Source: Basidiobolus meristosporus CBS 931.73
Taxonomy: Eukaryota; Basidiobolomycota; Basidiobolomycetes; Basidiobolales; Basidiobolaceae
DNA length: 36,332 nucleotides
NCBI GenBank assembly: GCA_002104905.1
Contig: MCFE01000786.1
Span: 1 to 36,332 of the forward strand
Direction of reading: 5' to 3'
Each line of letters opens with the position of its first letter. Within the stretch, counting starts at the first letter, position 1. Positions 24,601-33,576 of this stretch are shown here, piece by piece. The notes beneath the pieces were generated by a model, which saw only the letters and a list, made by a program, of their open reading frames with translations, was not told the origin of the DNA and did no database searches. Made by a program: the position numbers and the translations under genes.

Positions 24601-27515
24601 GGATGAGGCTCGTCACTGGCTACCACAGTCGGATGAGGACAGCACCGAGTATCACTCGAACACATCAAGTACCGATTCAAATGCTGGTGGGTCAATCACC
24701 TTCCCAGTCGTCAGCCGTGGTTGTCGCGTACTACTCGCAGACGACAATGTGGACATGAGAAAGTACATCAAGAGCATCCTGGAGAAATGGTGGAGAGTGA
24801 CCGAGGCAGAGGATGGAGAGCAAGCATACCAGATGGCAATTGCAGACCCACCAGATCTGATTGTGAGTGATGTGATGATGCCTAACCTCGATGGATATGG
24901 TCTGTTGAAGCTACTTCGAACTCAGCCTCTCACCAAATTCGTCCCAGTGATTCTGCTGAGTGCACAAGCTGGTGAAGATTCAAGGGTCGATGGCTTGAGC
25001 TCAGGGGCGGATGACTACCTTGTGAAGCCATTCAGTGCGAAGGAGCTGGTTGCCAGAGTGCATACCCATCTGGAACTCGGGAAGCTGAGGGTTGAACTAG
25101 AGAGGATGGTGAAGGAAAGAACCAAGGAGCTGATTGCCAGTGAAGCCAGATACAAGACTCTCACTAAACTTAGTCCGGTTGGTATATATAGAGCCAATTT
25201 GGAGGTATGTATTATGCCACTACTTCAGTGCAGTAATAGTATGAACATTTATAACTTTATGTTTATAGGGTCACATAACGTATACCAATGACAAGTGGTG
25301 GAGCATCTCGGGCCACGACCGAGAGGCCGATCCAACAGCCTCTAATTTCTTTTCCAGTGTACATTCTGCGGACCGTGAATACGTCGAACGGATGTGGAAC
25401 GAAGCCACTGAAACACAAACAAATTCAACCATTGAGTTCAGATGGAAGTGGGACAATGACGAACCGCACTGGTGTTTTAGTATGTGTTTATATTTGGTTG
25501 CTATATGATATAGGTAACTAATCTGCTCACATAATACTAGGTGAAATGATTGTTGAATATGATAATGAAATGAAGCCATGTGGTTTTGTTGGAGCACTAA
25601 CTGATCTTACCGAACGGAAGTTACTGGAGCAAGAGCGCCTTTCTGCTGTCAGACTTGCCGAACAGCAACAACGGCATCGTGCCGAAGAAGCTGAGGAGAT
25701 GAAGAGGCAGCAGGAGCTGTATATTGATATGACCTGCCATGAGCTGCGCAATCCTCTCAACGGAATCTACCACAGTGCAGACCTGCTGCACGAATCACTG
25801 GAGAAAGTGCAGAAAGAGGTGCGTAAGGAAAGCATCGCGAAAGTGGCCAACTGGCTGGAGAAAGAGATTGAGGATGATCTGGATGTTGTTGATACGATCA
25901 CCCTCTGTGCTCAGCACCAAAAGGTAGGGTTCTATTCTATGGATGAGGATGGCGACGATAGCACCAGAATGAGTACAAGTATGTGAGACCGGAGGTTAAC
26001 ATGATTTCATTTGTATGAATAGAAAATTGCAGATGATGTGCTACACATGTCGAAGATCAACATGAATCTGCTGGTACTGTCGAAGACCAAGCTACGTCCT
26101 GTTGAGGTTGTCACGAATGTGATTCGAATGTTCGAGACCGAGGTGCGTCTGAAGGAGATAGATTTGAAGTTAGTTTTGGCTGAAGGGTACACTCACATGA
26201 AGGTGGACTGGGTGAAGGGGGATCCCACACGGTTCACACAGATATTGTAAGTAGACATATACAGTATCATATGACAAAGGGTTAACGTATTTTACTTTGG
26301 TTTAATCAGAATCAACTTTATGACGAACGCGATTCGGTTCACGGAGAGAGTTCCATTTAGACAAGTGGTTGTCACACTCGATGCATCTGACCGAGTACCG
26401 TCACCAGGTGTTATTGGACCACCGAGTAATGTAGAATTACTCAAATCAAATCAAGTAGACAATTCGAATGCTCGGATACAAGCGAGTCCAGAAAACCATA
26501 GATCATTGGTGCTGGAACCGGATTTGAGTAGTGATGCTCTAGATATTGTCGGCGATGATGAAGCAGCTATCAGATCCGATGTCGTCTACATCGCAGTGGC
26601 TATTAAGGATAGTGGCGTTGGAATGACCACTGAAGAGCAGGCAAACCTCTTTCAACGGTTTGCCCAAGCAAATCCACGAACATATGCCGAATTTGGTGGA
26701 AGTGGATTGGGACTGTTCATCAGCAAGCGATTGGTCGAGCTTCATGATGGGGATATTACAGTGAGCTCCAAGAAGGGAGATGGCACAACATTCACCTTCT
26801 ATATCAAGTGCGAAAGAGTATACGAAGTCACCGGCAACTCTGCTAACAATGACCGTTCCGATTGCTATGATATAGGTGACATGAAACCATCAAGAACTAT
26901 CGAAAACATTTGCGCTGAAGCTTCTTTGGTTCGTTCTATTGAATCATGTAAACAATCCAACAAGGTCAAAGCCGCTGAGCTCAAGTCTCGCAAACTCAAG
27001 AAAAAAGTAACTGCTAGCAATATAGCGATCAAGCCGGATGCCGCCCCCAATTCCACTCTCAATGCACAGAGTAACGCATACCGTGTACTTGTGGTAGAGG
27101 ATAATCTTATCAATCAACGTGTACTTAAGCGCCAATTACAGTTGGAAGGTTATTGCGTGGGCGTAGCAAAGCACGGAGCTGAGGCACTAGAAGTGCTTAA
27201 GAAAGATAGCTACCACTTAATTCTGATGGTTCGTGCGAATTGAAAATGAAAGGTTGCGCAGTGCACTAACATTGGTCTCTTTTTTAGGACCTTGAAATGC
27301 CCGTAATGGGTGGCCTGGAATGTACCCGTCGGATTCGTGATATTGAAAAAACTAACAATGTACAGCAGATTCCAATTATTGGAGTTTCCGGCAATGCTAG
27401 GGATGAATACAGGCGTTTAGCAATAGACTCTGGAATGTCTGATTATATCATTAAGCCATATGAAAAGCAAGAACTAATTAACCTAGTTGCTAATAGTATT
27501 CAAATGAGTAAATAA
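21664..27515 (+). CDS. Dual hybrid histidine kinase, copy 4 (11 exons)
   Basis: Predicted 1670 residues, the shortest copy. Exons: 21664-22248, 22329-22510, 22612-22807, 22921-23832, 23942-24378, 24469-25204, 25269-25479, 25541-25923, 26023-26246, 26310-27228, 27288-27515. Domain order as in the others. Phosphotransfer residues: His566, Asp905, His1153 and Asp1596. Its 3' part (second HATPase insert, linker and REC 2) is clearly diverged from copies 1-3, with a shorter N-box to G1 insert, a different last intron starting GTTCGT and a different C-terminus. Its middle is almost identical to copy 3. A short diverged patch inside REC 1 (about 24977-25004) is flanked by identical DNA. It may be the original copy 4 sequence left between two conversion tracts. 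Confidence 0.9.
22858..22890 (+). repeat. (GA)n(GT)n microsatellite in intron 3 of copy 4
   Basis: A GA tract passes directly into about nine GT units inside an intron that otherwise matches that of copy 3. This shows local slippage after the two introns became identical. Confidence 0.9.
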
Positions 27516-27720
27516 TGATCACTCCGGTGTATATACACATTTATTATGCAACAATCCAACGCCACTTACAGTTGGTTGGAGGGGTGAAGGTTATGAAGCG
27601 ACTCTTGGCCAGAAGTCTTGATTGGTGACACATGTATCACGAAGGCTTAGTCGCATGAAATATGGTGCCAAAATATAGGCTTATCTTGAAAGAAGAATAA
27701 AGATTATTACGGTATACAGC

Positions 27721-27728
27721 TATAAAAG
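27721..27728 (+). promoter_or_regulatory. TATA box, Cys-rich secreted protein gene
   Basis: TATAAAAG lies 42 nt before the ATG at 27763. It is a close match to the TATA consensus and suggests a short leader. Confidence 0.55.
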
Positions 27729-27762
27729 CCATTTACGAATAACTCAACATTAATCAACTAAC

Positions 27763-28245
27763 ATGCACATCTCCAGAATTCTTTTTGGAGCCATCATTGC
27801 TTCTTCGGGCTCCGTCTCGGGTGCTCCAACAGCTCCTTGTAACAAGGATAGTGGCGCAACCTATTATTGCGAAGGTGCAAACTTCTACGTTTGCGAAACA
27901 TCCTCCAGTGGCTGGTTGCTACGAAATATCTGCTGAGGAAATTGCTGCGGCTCATCTGCCGATGGTGCACACTGTCGAAACTGCAGTAGGCAGCCTACCA
28001 ATACCCTGCCAACCGCCACAAAGTCCACTTCAAAACCAAACACCACAAAGGCCGCCTCCAAACCAAGTGTTACAAAATTCTCTACTACCTCTAGCCCAAC
28101 TCAATTGTTACCCCAGGAGCAAACTGCTTGGCCAATTGCAGATATAGTTGCACTGGGTCGAACTTACAAGGTTTGCAAGGATGGGCAATGGGCGGTGCAA
28201 AATAATTGTGGAAGAAATTTCTGCGATGTGTTCCAATATGCGTAG
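27763..28245 (+). pseudogene. Small secreted Cys-rich protein with in-frame TGA
   Basis: One frame runs 160 codons from the ATG at 27763 to TAG at 28243-28245, broken once by TGA at codon 58 (27934-27936). The N-terminus looks like a signal peptide (MHISRILFGAIIASSG, then SVSGAP). Two short Cys-rich modules follow: codons about 33-62 and the last ~25 residues. They are joined by a Ser/Thr/Lys/Pro-rich linker typical of secreted fungal proteins. The modules align with each other (FYVC...GW...NIC and YKVC..GQW...NNC). In the second, the residue after the NNC cysteine is Gly (GGA), while the first has TGA at that point. A single G-to-T change in a Gly codon is the simplest explanation. No good intron would remove the stop. 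The gene may be a recent pseudogene, or it may yield a truncated 57-residue product. Specific function unknown. Confidence 0.65.
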
Positions 28246-28308
28246 TATTGTTATAATTGCTAGATTGTCAGGCGCGCATTGATGACATTTTACACATTAT
28301 GGTTAGTA

Positions 28309-28314
28309 AATAAA
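28309..28314 (+). terminator. Candidate poly(A) signal, Cys-rich gene
   Basis: AATAAA lies 64 nt after the final stop codon of the Cys-rich gene. Confidence 0.4.
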
Positions 28315-28616
28315 ACCATTACTTTCAACAGAAAAAATGGAAGTAACTGTGACCATATGGCAAGATTGGAACTGATTCTTGGTACCTGCATGGGTTTCAT
28401 GAATGTTGTTGATGGTAGTTATTCATATATTGAGGGCTTTGAGATAGCGATCTACATGAAACGGGAGTAATATTCGGGCCCTACAACAGTAACATCGGCA
28501 TTCATTATACTCGGAGTTGTGAGTGGCAAATACATTGAGTTCCTTACTGCAGCTCACTAGCAGCATCAAATCGATGATCAAATGGTGCACGTAATCAATC
28601 AAATGAGTGGATATTG

Positions 28617-28622
28617 TTTATT
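28617..28622 (-). terminator. Candidate poly(A) signal, peptidase gene
   Basis: AATAAA on the minus strand lies about 100 nt past the peptidase stop codon. Confidence 0.4.
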
Positions 28623-28719
28623 TGGGATATCGTGAACCAACCCTATGGATGGATTAGTAGCAAAATCGGGTTTGTTGCTCAGATTTGTCGCAGATGTTCA
28701 TTAGATGCAATTTTGTATA

Positions 28720-30777
28720 TTAATATTTTGTATTGTTGGTCCACTTGTTCATCCAGTTGACTGCTTCATTGTACCAGCGGATGGAGTTTCCAGGGCGGAG
28801 GATCCAGTGGTTTTCGTCAGGGAAGTAGACCAAACGTGCAGGCACCCCCTGTCTTCTCAAAGCGGTGAATGTGCCAAACGCCTCACCGTCAACAAGACGA
28901 TAATCCCTTTGGCCATGGAAAATCAACATCGGGGTCTTCCACTTGGTGACGTAGTTGGATGGGGAGAATTGCTTGTAAAGTTTGCCAGCCTTCTTCTCGT
29001 ATGGGGCGCCTCCGAACTCGTACTCGGGGAACCAGAGCTCCTCAGTAGTGTAGTAGGTGGATTCGGTGGAGAAAATGCCATCATGGTTGATCAAGCACTT
29101 GAAGCGATCGGTTTGTCCGTTGATCCAGTTGACCATATATCCTCCGAAACTGCCACCCAGGGCACAAACACGGTTGCCATCGGCATAGGAGTATTGCTTC
29201 AAGACGTGATCCAAGCCTTTCATGAGATCCTGGTATGGACGTGTACCCCAGTGTTTGCTAATCTCATTGGTGAATTTCTGGCCGTAACCGGTGGAACCGC
29301 GAGGGTTGATAGCAACAGTGACGTAGCCAGCATTAGTGTAGATGGCGGCATTCCAGCCAGAGCCCCAACTATCCAACCAGGCTTGCTGTGGGCCACCGTG
29401 GATCATAAATGCGACAGGATACTTCTTCTTGGGGTCAAAGTTGATGGGCTTGAGAATGAATCCATGTACACGAGCTCCTTCAGCACCCTTGAACCAGAAT
29501 TCTTCTGGTTTAGTGAGCTCAAAGTCCTTTATCTTGGCGGCGTGGATGTTGGTACGTTGCTTCAATTGAGTTCCGTCGGTCTTGATGGTGAAGTACTCGG
29601 TAGGATGGTCGAGTGAACTCCGAGTCAGAAGCAAGGTATTCTTGTCTACCTGGGAGATGGCGCCAACACGATGCTTGTGAGTGATGGGCTTGATGTGGCC
29701 AGTGCGGACATCAGCATTGAATATTTTGACGTGGCCTTTGTCCTCAGTAGGAAGGAAGATGGTCTTAGAATCAGATGACCAGATCAAGCTGTTGGGACTG
29801 CGGTCCCAGTTTTCGTTGAGGTAGCGATCCTTCTTGGTTTTCCGGTCATGGAGGATAATTTTCTTACGATCAGCTTCAAATGCACGTGTCTCCATTTGAG
29901 ACCAGGCCAAGGTCTTGCCATCCGAAGAGTAAGCAGGAGTAAATGTAGAGCCAAGGTTCTTGTCGGTCAATGATTTTGGAGGTTTGCTACCATCAGTAGG
30001 GACCACATAAACGTTGATGTCAGTCTCCCAGGCCTCATCTCTGCCTGGCCTCTTGGAGAGGAAAGCAATTTCCTTGCCATCGGGAGAAATGTCATAGTCA
30101 CTAGAATCCCCAAATGGATCGGTAGGAGACTCCAACTTGCCACCAGGCATGACATTGATGGCTTTACTAACAGTGTATTTCTCCCCATTCTTTTGGATCT
30201 TGGTGGTGAAAATATTTTGCTTCTTGACAGACGTCCAGTGATCCCAATGTCTAAATAGGAGCTCTTCGTAGACCATAGCAGAGTCGGTACGCTTCTCATT
30301 GGCCGCATCAAGTTCTACAGCTTTTTCCATACTGCCATCAGGGTAGACAGAGGTACTGAAGGCTAGCAACTTGGCTTTGGTGTTGTACTTGACATTACCT
30401 ATGTCACGAGTGAAGTTGGTCACTTGCACCGGCTGGGCCCCAGGCTTGATGTTGATTGCCCATAGCTGGGATGTTTCGGTGCGTGAAGAAACGAATCCAA
30501 CAGTAGCGGAGTCTAGCCAAAGAGGTTCGCTATCACCAAACTTACTGGGGTTGGTTAGTGCAGTGATACGGTCATTTTTGAGGTTAAGTAGCCACAAGTT
30601 TCCTGTGCTCTTGTTCTCTACGGAAGAGTAATTTGATTTAGTGAAAACCGCCCATTGACCATCTGGTGACGCAACAGGAGCTCCAGGCTTATCCAAAGTA
30701 GCCAAATCGGTTGAGGTGAGTGGGCGGAGGGCTGCGACTACTGACACCGCAAACAAGGTCAGTAAGTATTGCTTCAT
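28720..30777 (-). CDS. Secreted dipeptidyl-peptidase 5-like S9 peptidase
   Basis: A single-exon gene for 685 residues. I start it at the ATG at 30777 because the protein then opens with a clear signal peptide (MKQYLLTLFAVSVVAALRP). The frame is open 26 codons further up, but that extension is unlike the family and would cover the TATA box. An N-terminal beta-propeller (about 25-420, with repeated SPDG/SSDG blade motifs) precedes an alpha/beta-hydrolase domain. The catalytic triad is visible: Ser543 in GGSFGGYM, Asp625 in GQRDYRL and His657 in DENHW. HGGP near 460-463 fits the oxyanion region. Length and motifs match fungal DPP5/DppV (MEROPS S9), which removes dipeptides from peptides outside the cell. 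Several N-glycosylation sequons are present. The gene appears intact; it could instead be called an acylaminoacyl-peptidase-like S9C enzyme. Confidence 0.92.
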   Translation of the reverse strand: MKQYLLTLFAVSVVAALRPLTSTDLATLDKPGAPVASPDGQWAVFTKSNYSSVENKSTGNLWLLNLKNDRITALTNPSKFGDSEPLWLDSATVGFVSSRTETSQLWAINIKPGAQPVQVTNFTRDIGNVKYNTKAKLLAFSTSVYPDGSMEKAVELDAANEKRTDSAMVYEELLFRHWDHWTSVKKQNIFTTKIQKNGEKYTVSKAINVMPGGKLESPTDPFGDSSDYDISPDGKEIAFLSKRPGRDEAWETDINVYVVPTDGSKPPKSLTDKNLGSTFTPAYSSDGKTLAWSQMETRAFEADRKKIILHDRKTKKDRYLNENWDRSPNSLIWSSDSKTIFLPTEDKGHVKIFNADVRTGHIKPITHKHRVGAISQVDKNTLLLTRSSLDHPTEYFTIKTDGTQLKQRTNIHAAKIKDFELTKPEEFWFKGAEGARVHGFILKPINFDPKKKYPVAFMIHGGPQQAWLDSWGSGWNAAIYTNAGYVTVAINPRGSTGYGQKFTNEISKHWGTRPYQDLMKGLDHVLKQYSYADGNRVCALGGSFGGYMVNWINGQTDRFKCLINHDGIFSTESTYYTTEELWFPEYEFGGAPYEKKAGKLYKQFSPSNYVTKWKTPMLIFHGQRDYRLVDGEAFGTFTALRRQGVPARLVYFPDENHWILRPGNSIRWYNEAVNWMNKWTNNTKY

Positions 30778-32045
30778 GATGTGGATAAACAAGAATGCAA
30801 TATGCTGACATGGGGAACGTGCGTTATATAGCAGTTCGTCTGAGCAAAACAGCATACTTTGCAGTGATGATTGGGTTAAGCTAGCAGTTTTCCCATGGTA
30901 TACTACATGTGTACTGGGATTTTACAATGCGTGGCACGAACATCATCAGTGTGTGGGAGAAATCGATACTTGATATGTAAGAATGGGCGTGGATCTGGTA
31001 AACTTGAATTAGCCCAGGACTGAAACAGGGATCAGAGTTCCATACCAATCATGACTAATACTAGCTGTTGAGGTAGCAAGCAGTAACATCAATGAAGTGC
31101 CAACTGTTAGAATAGTTCAGTATCAAGAGTATGGCTGGCCCTTAATGTCGAAATAGTTGCATGTCAGTATCGAGAATGTCTGGTTAGTTGTTGTGCTTTC
31201 GCTGTTGTGATCCCTGTCCTTGCCAAGTCATAGCGGTAGTCATGTTATTTGTGGTGGCTTCCGGATTTTCTAGTCATGGTACCAGATTAGGATGTAGAGG
31301 GTGCATTTTGTCTCATCGACAACCTCATAACCGTAACTGAAAGAATGTGGTTGATTGATCGCGGAAAGGGCTAAAGAGGACATGTGAGAACATTTGCTTA
31401 GGGCTTCTGAATTCGGATTTGTCACATGACGCAGACAACTGGATCTCCGGATTTTGCGGGTATTTGGACAGGGAACAAAACTCAACTGGTGTAAATGCAT
31501 TACAATATCCAACATCAAAAATGTGGTGCAACTCTGAATAACGTGATATTCCACAAGATGATGTTTAGAATTAGATACTACACCGGGGCACTAGCCCAAG
31601 TGGAGACTGAAATTCCAACATATGGAATCTGAAGCCTTAAGTTCCAGGAATCAAACAGATGATATCAAAATGCGTAAGTGTGTCAATACCTGTATTTGTA
31701 GGTTTATCGATAGGCGGGTAGTGAAACTCATCTAGAGCTCAAACCCACTTGATAAAGGTTATTGCAGATAGGCTGCCTACAACTTAATATCGCACAATAA
31801 CAATCACAATATATGTATCTCCCACACAACACAATGTATATGAGTATCTGACTGTAGCTATTGCTTTCATCAAACTATGGCTGACTGTAATAAACTACTG
31901 ACTTCCTACCCAAGACGTTGCCATGAGAGTTTTTGAGATGCCAGAAGTAACTGGGAGAACAAGATGATTATGTGGTATTCACTTGATAATTTTTTGTATA
32001 TCAAAGTGCTTTTATACTTCTAAATGGCCTTGGCTGAACTAACAC
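30778..32045. other. Gene-poor region between peptidase gene and subtelomeric stack
   Basis: The left end is the peptidase promoter. Otherwise I see no gene, RNA or repeat that I can support. Minus-strand ORFs of 94 and 68 codons near 31270-31554 overlap in different frames, lack recognisable motifs and are probably chance. Confidence 0.5.
30824..30830 (-). promoter_or_regulatory. TATA box, peptidase gene
   Basis: TATATAA on the minus strand lies about 47 nt before the chosen ATG at 30777. It supports that start over the upstream in-frame extension. Confidence 0.55.
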
Positions 32046-32057
32046 TTAGGGTTAGGG
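32046..32057 (+). repeat. Interstitial telomere repeat (2 units)
   Basis: Two perfect TTAGGG units in the same orientation as the chromosome end mark the innermost telomere-like junction of the subtelomeric stack. Confidence 0.8.
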
Positions 32058-32474
32058 TGCTGGTGCTTTACTGGGAAATTTGCACATAAAGTGCAATCTT
32101 GAAATATGGCAAAGCCATATGAGTACAGCAACTAATATAAGAAGGGGGCATGATAATCACAGTTGTATCCAAGAGAAAAGTGTAATAAAACAGTTCAATA
32201 GTGTAACTGAACCAAGGGGACAATTAAGTGCAGAATTTTAGAATTGTCAGATAGCAGTGGAAATATTAGCAGAAAGAATTTGGGTCTAATATTGGCTTTA
32301 GATATAGCTAGGTTTGGTTATAGAGGTAACAGAGATGGTTTGCTATGCATGCTAGGCTTGGTGTTCTTGGAAGTACTAGATATGCTAGGCTTGGGTAGTA
32401 AGTAAGCAAGAAAAATAAAATCTGTTTCATCAATCAGCAGATGTCTTGGTAGTTGCTGAGTGGATGGATAGATC
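32058..32474. other. Unidentified segment between two telomere-like junctions
   Basis: There is no ORF of note. The segment is bounded by TTAGGG sequence at 32046-32057 and 32475-32480. It holds repeated motifs of the form GCTAGGYTTGG (about 32310-32390), similar to the GCYAGGYCTG repeats of the hairpin-rich element at 33201-33326. It may be an old, decayed copy of that element. Confidence 0.35.
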
Positions 32475-32513
32475 TTAGGGTTGGGGGAGGAAAGTCACCA
32501 AGTGGTGAAATCT
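32475..32513 (-). mobile_element. Very short 3' remnant of hairpin-rich element (unit 1)
   Basis: TTAGGG and a G-rich run (32475-32487) lead into GGGAGGAAAG and the hairpin TCACCA-AG-TGGTGA (32495-32508), then the copy stops. The same tail occurs at 33121 and 33521, so this is the last ~30 nt of a strongly 5'-truncated retroelement copy, read on the minus strand. Confidence 0.55.
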
Positions 32514-32520
32514 GAGGGGG

Positions 32521-33081
32521 GGGAGACAGTCACCAACAGGTGAAATCTTTATTTCAGTTGAAACAAAGAAGCCAGCACTACAATTGTAGCTTTGGTACAA
32601 GAGTGTGTAGCTGAGGGGAATTTGTAGGTAAGTGAATAAAAAGAGATGATAGTTCTACTGTACTCAAGACACTGTTCAGTGGCAAGGGGGCAGCAAGAGA
32701 GGTAAGAATGATTTGTGAACAACATTGATAAAGGGAATGTGATTTGGATTGACACTCATCATAAAGGGAGTGTGTTGCATCAGTTACTACTGCCCAAGGT
32801 CTGTCAAGTACGTCAGGTAGGCCAGCTTGAGTTTTTCTGACTGCAGAATATAAGGAGCAAACTTCTTGACTTCAGGATCTCCAAGTATAGTTCTCCAGCA
32901 GGTGCCAGGTGTAGTGTGGTGTGTTCTCTTCCAGGCCTTGATTAGTGGGCTATTGCAGTGGTGAAGTCTGAGATATAACCTGGTTCTAAGATAGAGAAGT
33001 CTGATCATATAGGGCATAAACCCAAAAGCATCAAGAATAGCATGTCTGTAGGGGCATTCAGGCAGATGAGGCACCAAGGAG
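32521..33081 (-). mobile_element. 5'-truncated LINE copy (unit 2)
   Basis: This is a diverged but clearly related copy of the 3' ~0.55 kb of the LINE at 33568-36060. It holds the 3' hairpin TCACC-AACA-GGTGA (32530-32543), the AATAAA-like site (32548-32553 on minus), and coding remnants matching the C-terminal part of the LINE protein (PHLPECPYRHAIL near 33070, then the WKRTHHTTP region). Small indels split the frame, so it is dead. It breaks off at the 5' side around GCACCAAGGA, where degenerate telomere-like DNA begins. Confidence 0.8.
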
Positions 33082-33090
33082 CTCTATGAA

Positions 33091-33122
33091 AGGGCTAGGG
33101 TCATGTTAGGGCTATGTTAGGG
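33091..33122 (+). repeat. Degenerate interstitial telomere-like repeats
   Basis: AGGGCTAGGG, TTAGGG (33106-33111) and TTAGGG (33117-33122) fill the junction between the truncated LINE copy and the next unit. Imperfect units suggest an old telomere end now buried. Confidence 0.55.
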
Positions 33123-33515
33123 GAGGAAAGTCACCAAATGGTGAAATCTTCATTTACTTACAACAAGTATCTAAAGAAGCCAAGTTAATCTGAAGTAATT
33201 CCAAGAAAGCTAGGTCTGGGAGATATCATCCTGGTAAGCCAGGTCTGAGAGTTGAGGAGTTGAGTGGTACTGTATTTCCTAGTCAGCTAGGTCTGAGAGA
33301 GGTTTCCTGGAAAGCCAGGCCTGAGAAGTGAGAATCTGAGTATATCTGAGGTAAGTTGTACTGGTTTGCGGTAGCTGAATTGTGGCCGTAATGGCCAGTA
33401 GACTAGGGGGACTGAGGGTAATTTCTGGGCAATCACTGGCCAAATTTACTAGGCAAATCTGGCCAATTAGCATTTCAAGGATTTCAGCCGATCAGAGCCT
33501 TTACTTTGCCTGGTG
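33121..33515 (-). mobile_element. Hairpin-rich noncoding retroelement-like unit (unit 3)
   Basis: On the minus strand the unit ends in the hairpin TCACCA-AA-TGGTGA (33131-33144) and CTTTCCTCCC against telomere-like DNA. It shares the AAAGAAGCCA tract with the LINE 3' end but otherwise differs. Inside are four related 23-nt repeats containing 5-bp hairpins (33201-33319). No convincing protein is coded. It may be the 3' untranslated part of a second LINE family or a SINE-like parasite using the same 3' end. The inner boundary near 33515 is approximate. Confidence 0.5.
33201..33326. repeat. Four hairpin-forming 23-nt repeats
   Basis: Repeat core GCYAGGYCTGRGA starts at 33209, 33238, 33286 and 33314. 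Each is preceded by the complementary half of a stem. The stems are CCAAG/CTAGG (one mismatch), CCTGG/CCAGG, CCTAG/CTAGG and CCTGG/CCAGG, all with 4-nt loops. The paired changes between copies keep the stems. Confidence 0.65.
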
Positions 33516-33555
33516 TTTAGGTGAGGGAAAGTCACCAAGTTGGTGAAATCTTTAT
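33516..33555 (-). mobile_element. Very short 3' remnant of hairpin-rich element (unit 4)
   Basis: TTTAGG-like sequence leads into GTGAGGGAAAG and the hairpin TCACCAA-G-TTGGTGA (33532-33546), then ATCTTTATT. The copy is cut off there by two telomere repeats. It is the same type of tail as units 1 and 3. Confidence 0.55.
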
Positions 33556-33567
33556 TTAGGGTTAGGG
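33556..33567 (+). repeat. Interstitial telomere repeat at LINE 3' junction
   Basis: Two TTAGGG units directly precede the 3' end of the outermost LINE. Extra G residues at 33568-33570 may belong to either side. Confidence 0.75.
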
Positions 33568-33576
33568 GGGAGACAG

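Larger units (their letters stand above)
28246..28719. other. Convergent intergenic region
   Basis: This stretch lies between the Cys-rich gene (plus) and the peptidase gene (minus), which face each other. It holds candidate poly(A) signals for both: AATAAA at 28309-28314 on plus, and TTTATT at 28617-28622, which reads AATAAA on minus. A 63-codon plus-strand ORF at 28279-28470 has no recognisable features. Confidence 0.55.

Noticed and set aside
27934-27936. TGA as a selenocysteine codon
   Set aside because: The internal repeat alignment places Gly (GGA) here, one base away. I see no SECIS-like structure that I can defend by eye.
28705-29616. 303-codon plus-strand ORF opposite the peptidase gene
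   Set aside because: It lies wholly antisense to the catalytic half of a clearly coding S9 peptidase. It has no recognisable domain, and long antisense frames are common opposite such genes.
30778-30855. Upstream extension of the peptidase start (26 more codons)
   Set aside because: The extension would cover the TATA box and bury the signal peptide. The ATG at 30777 gives a normal secreted precursor.
31270-31554. 94-codon minus-strand ORF in the gene-poor region
   Set aside because: Overlapping frames of similar length, no motif and no nearby promoter signal.
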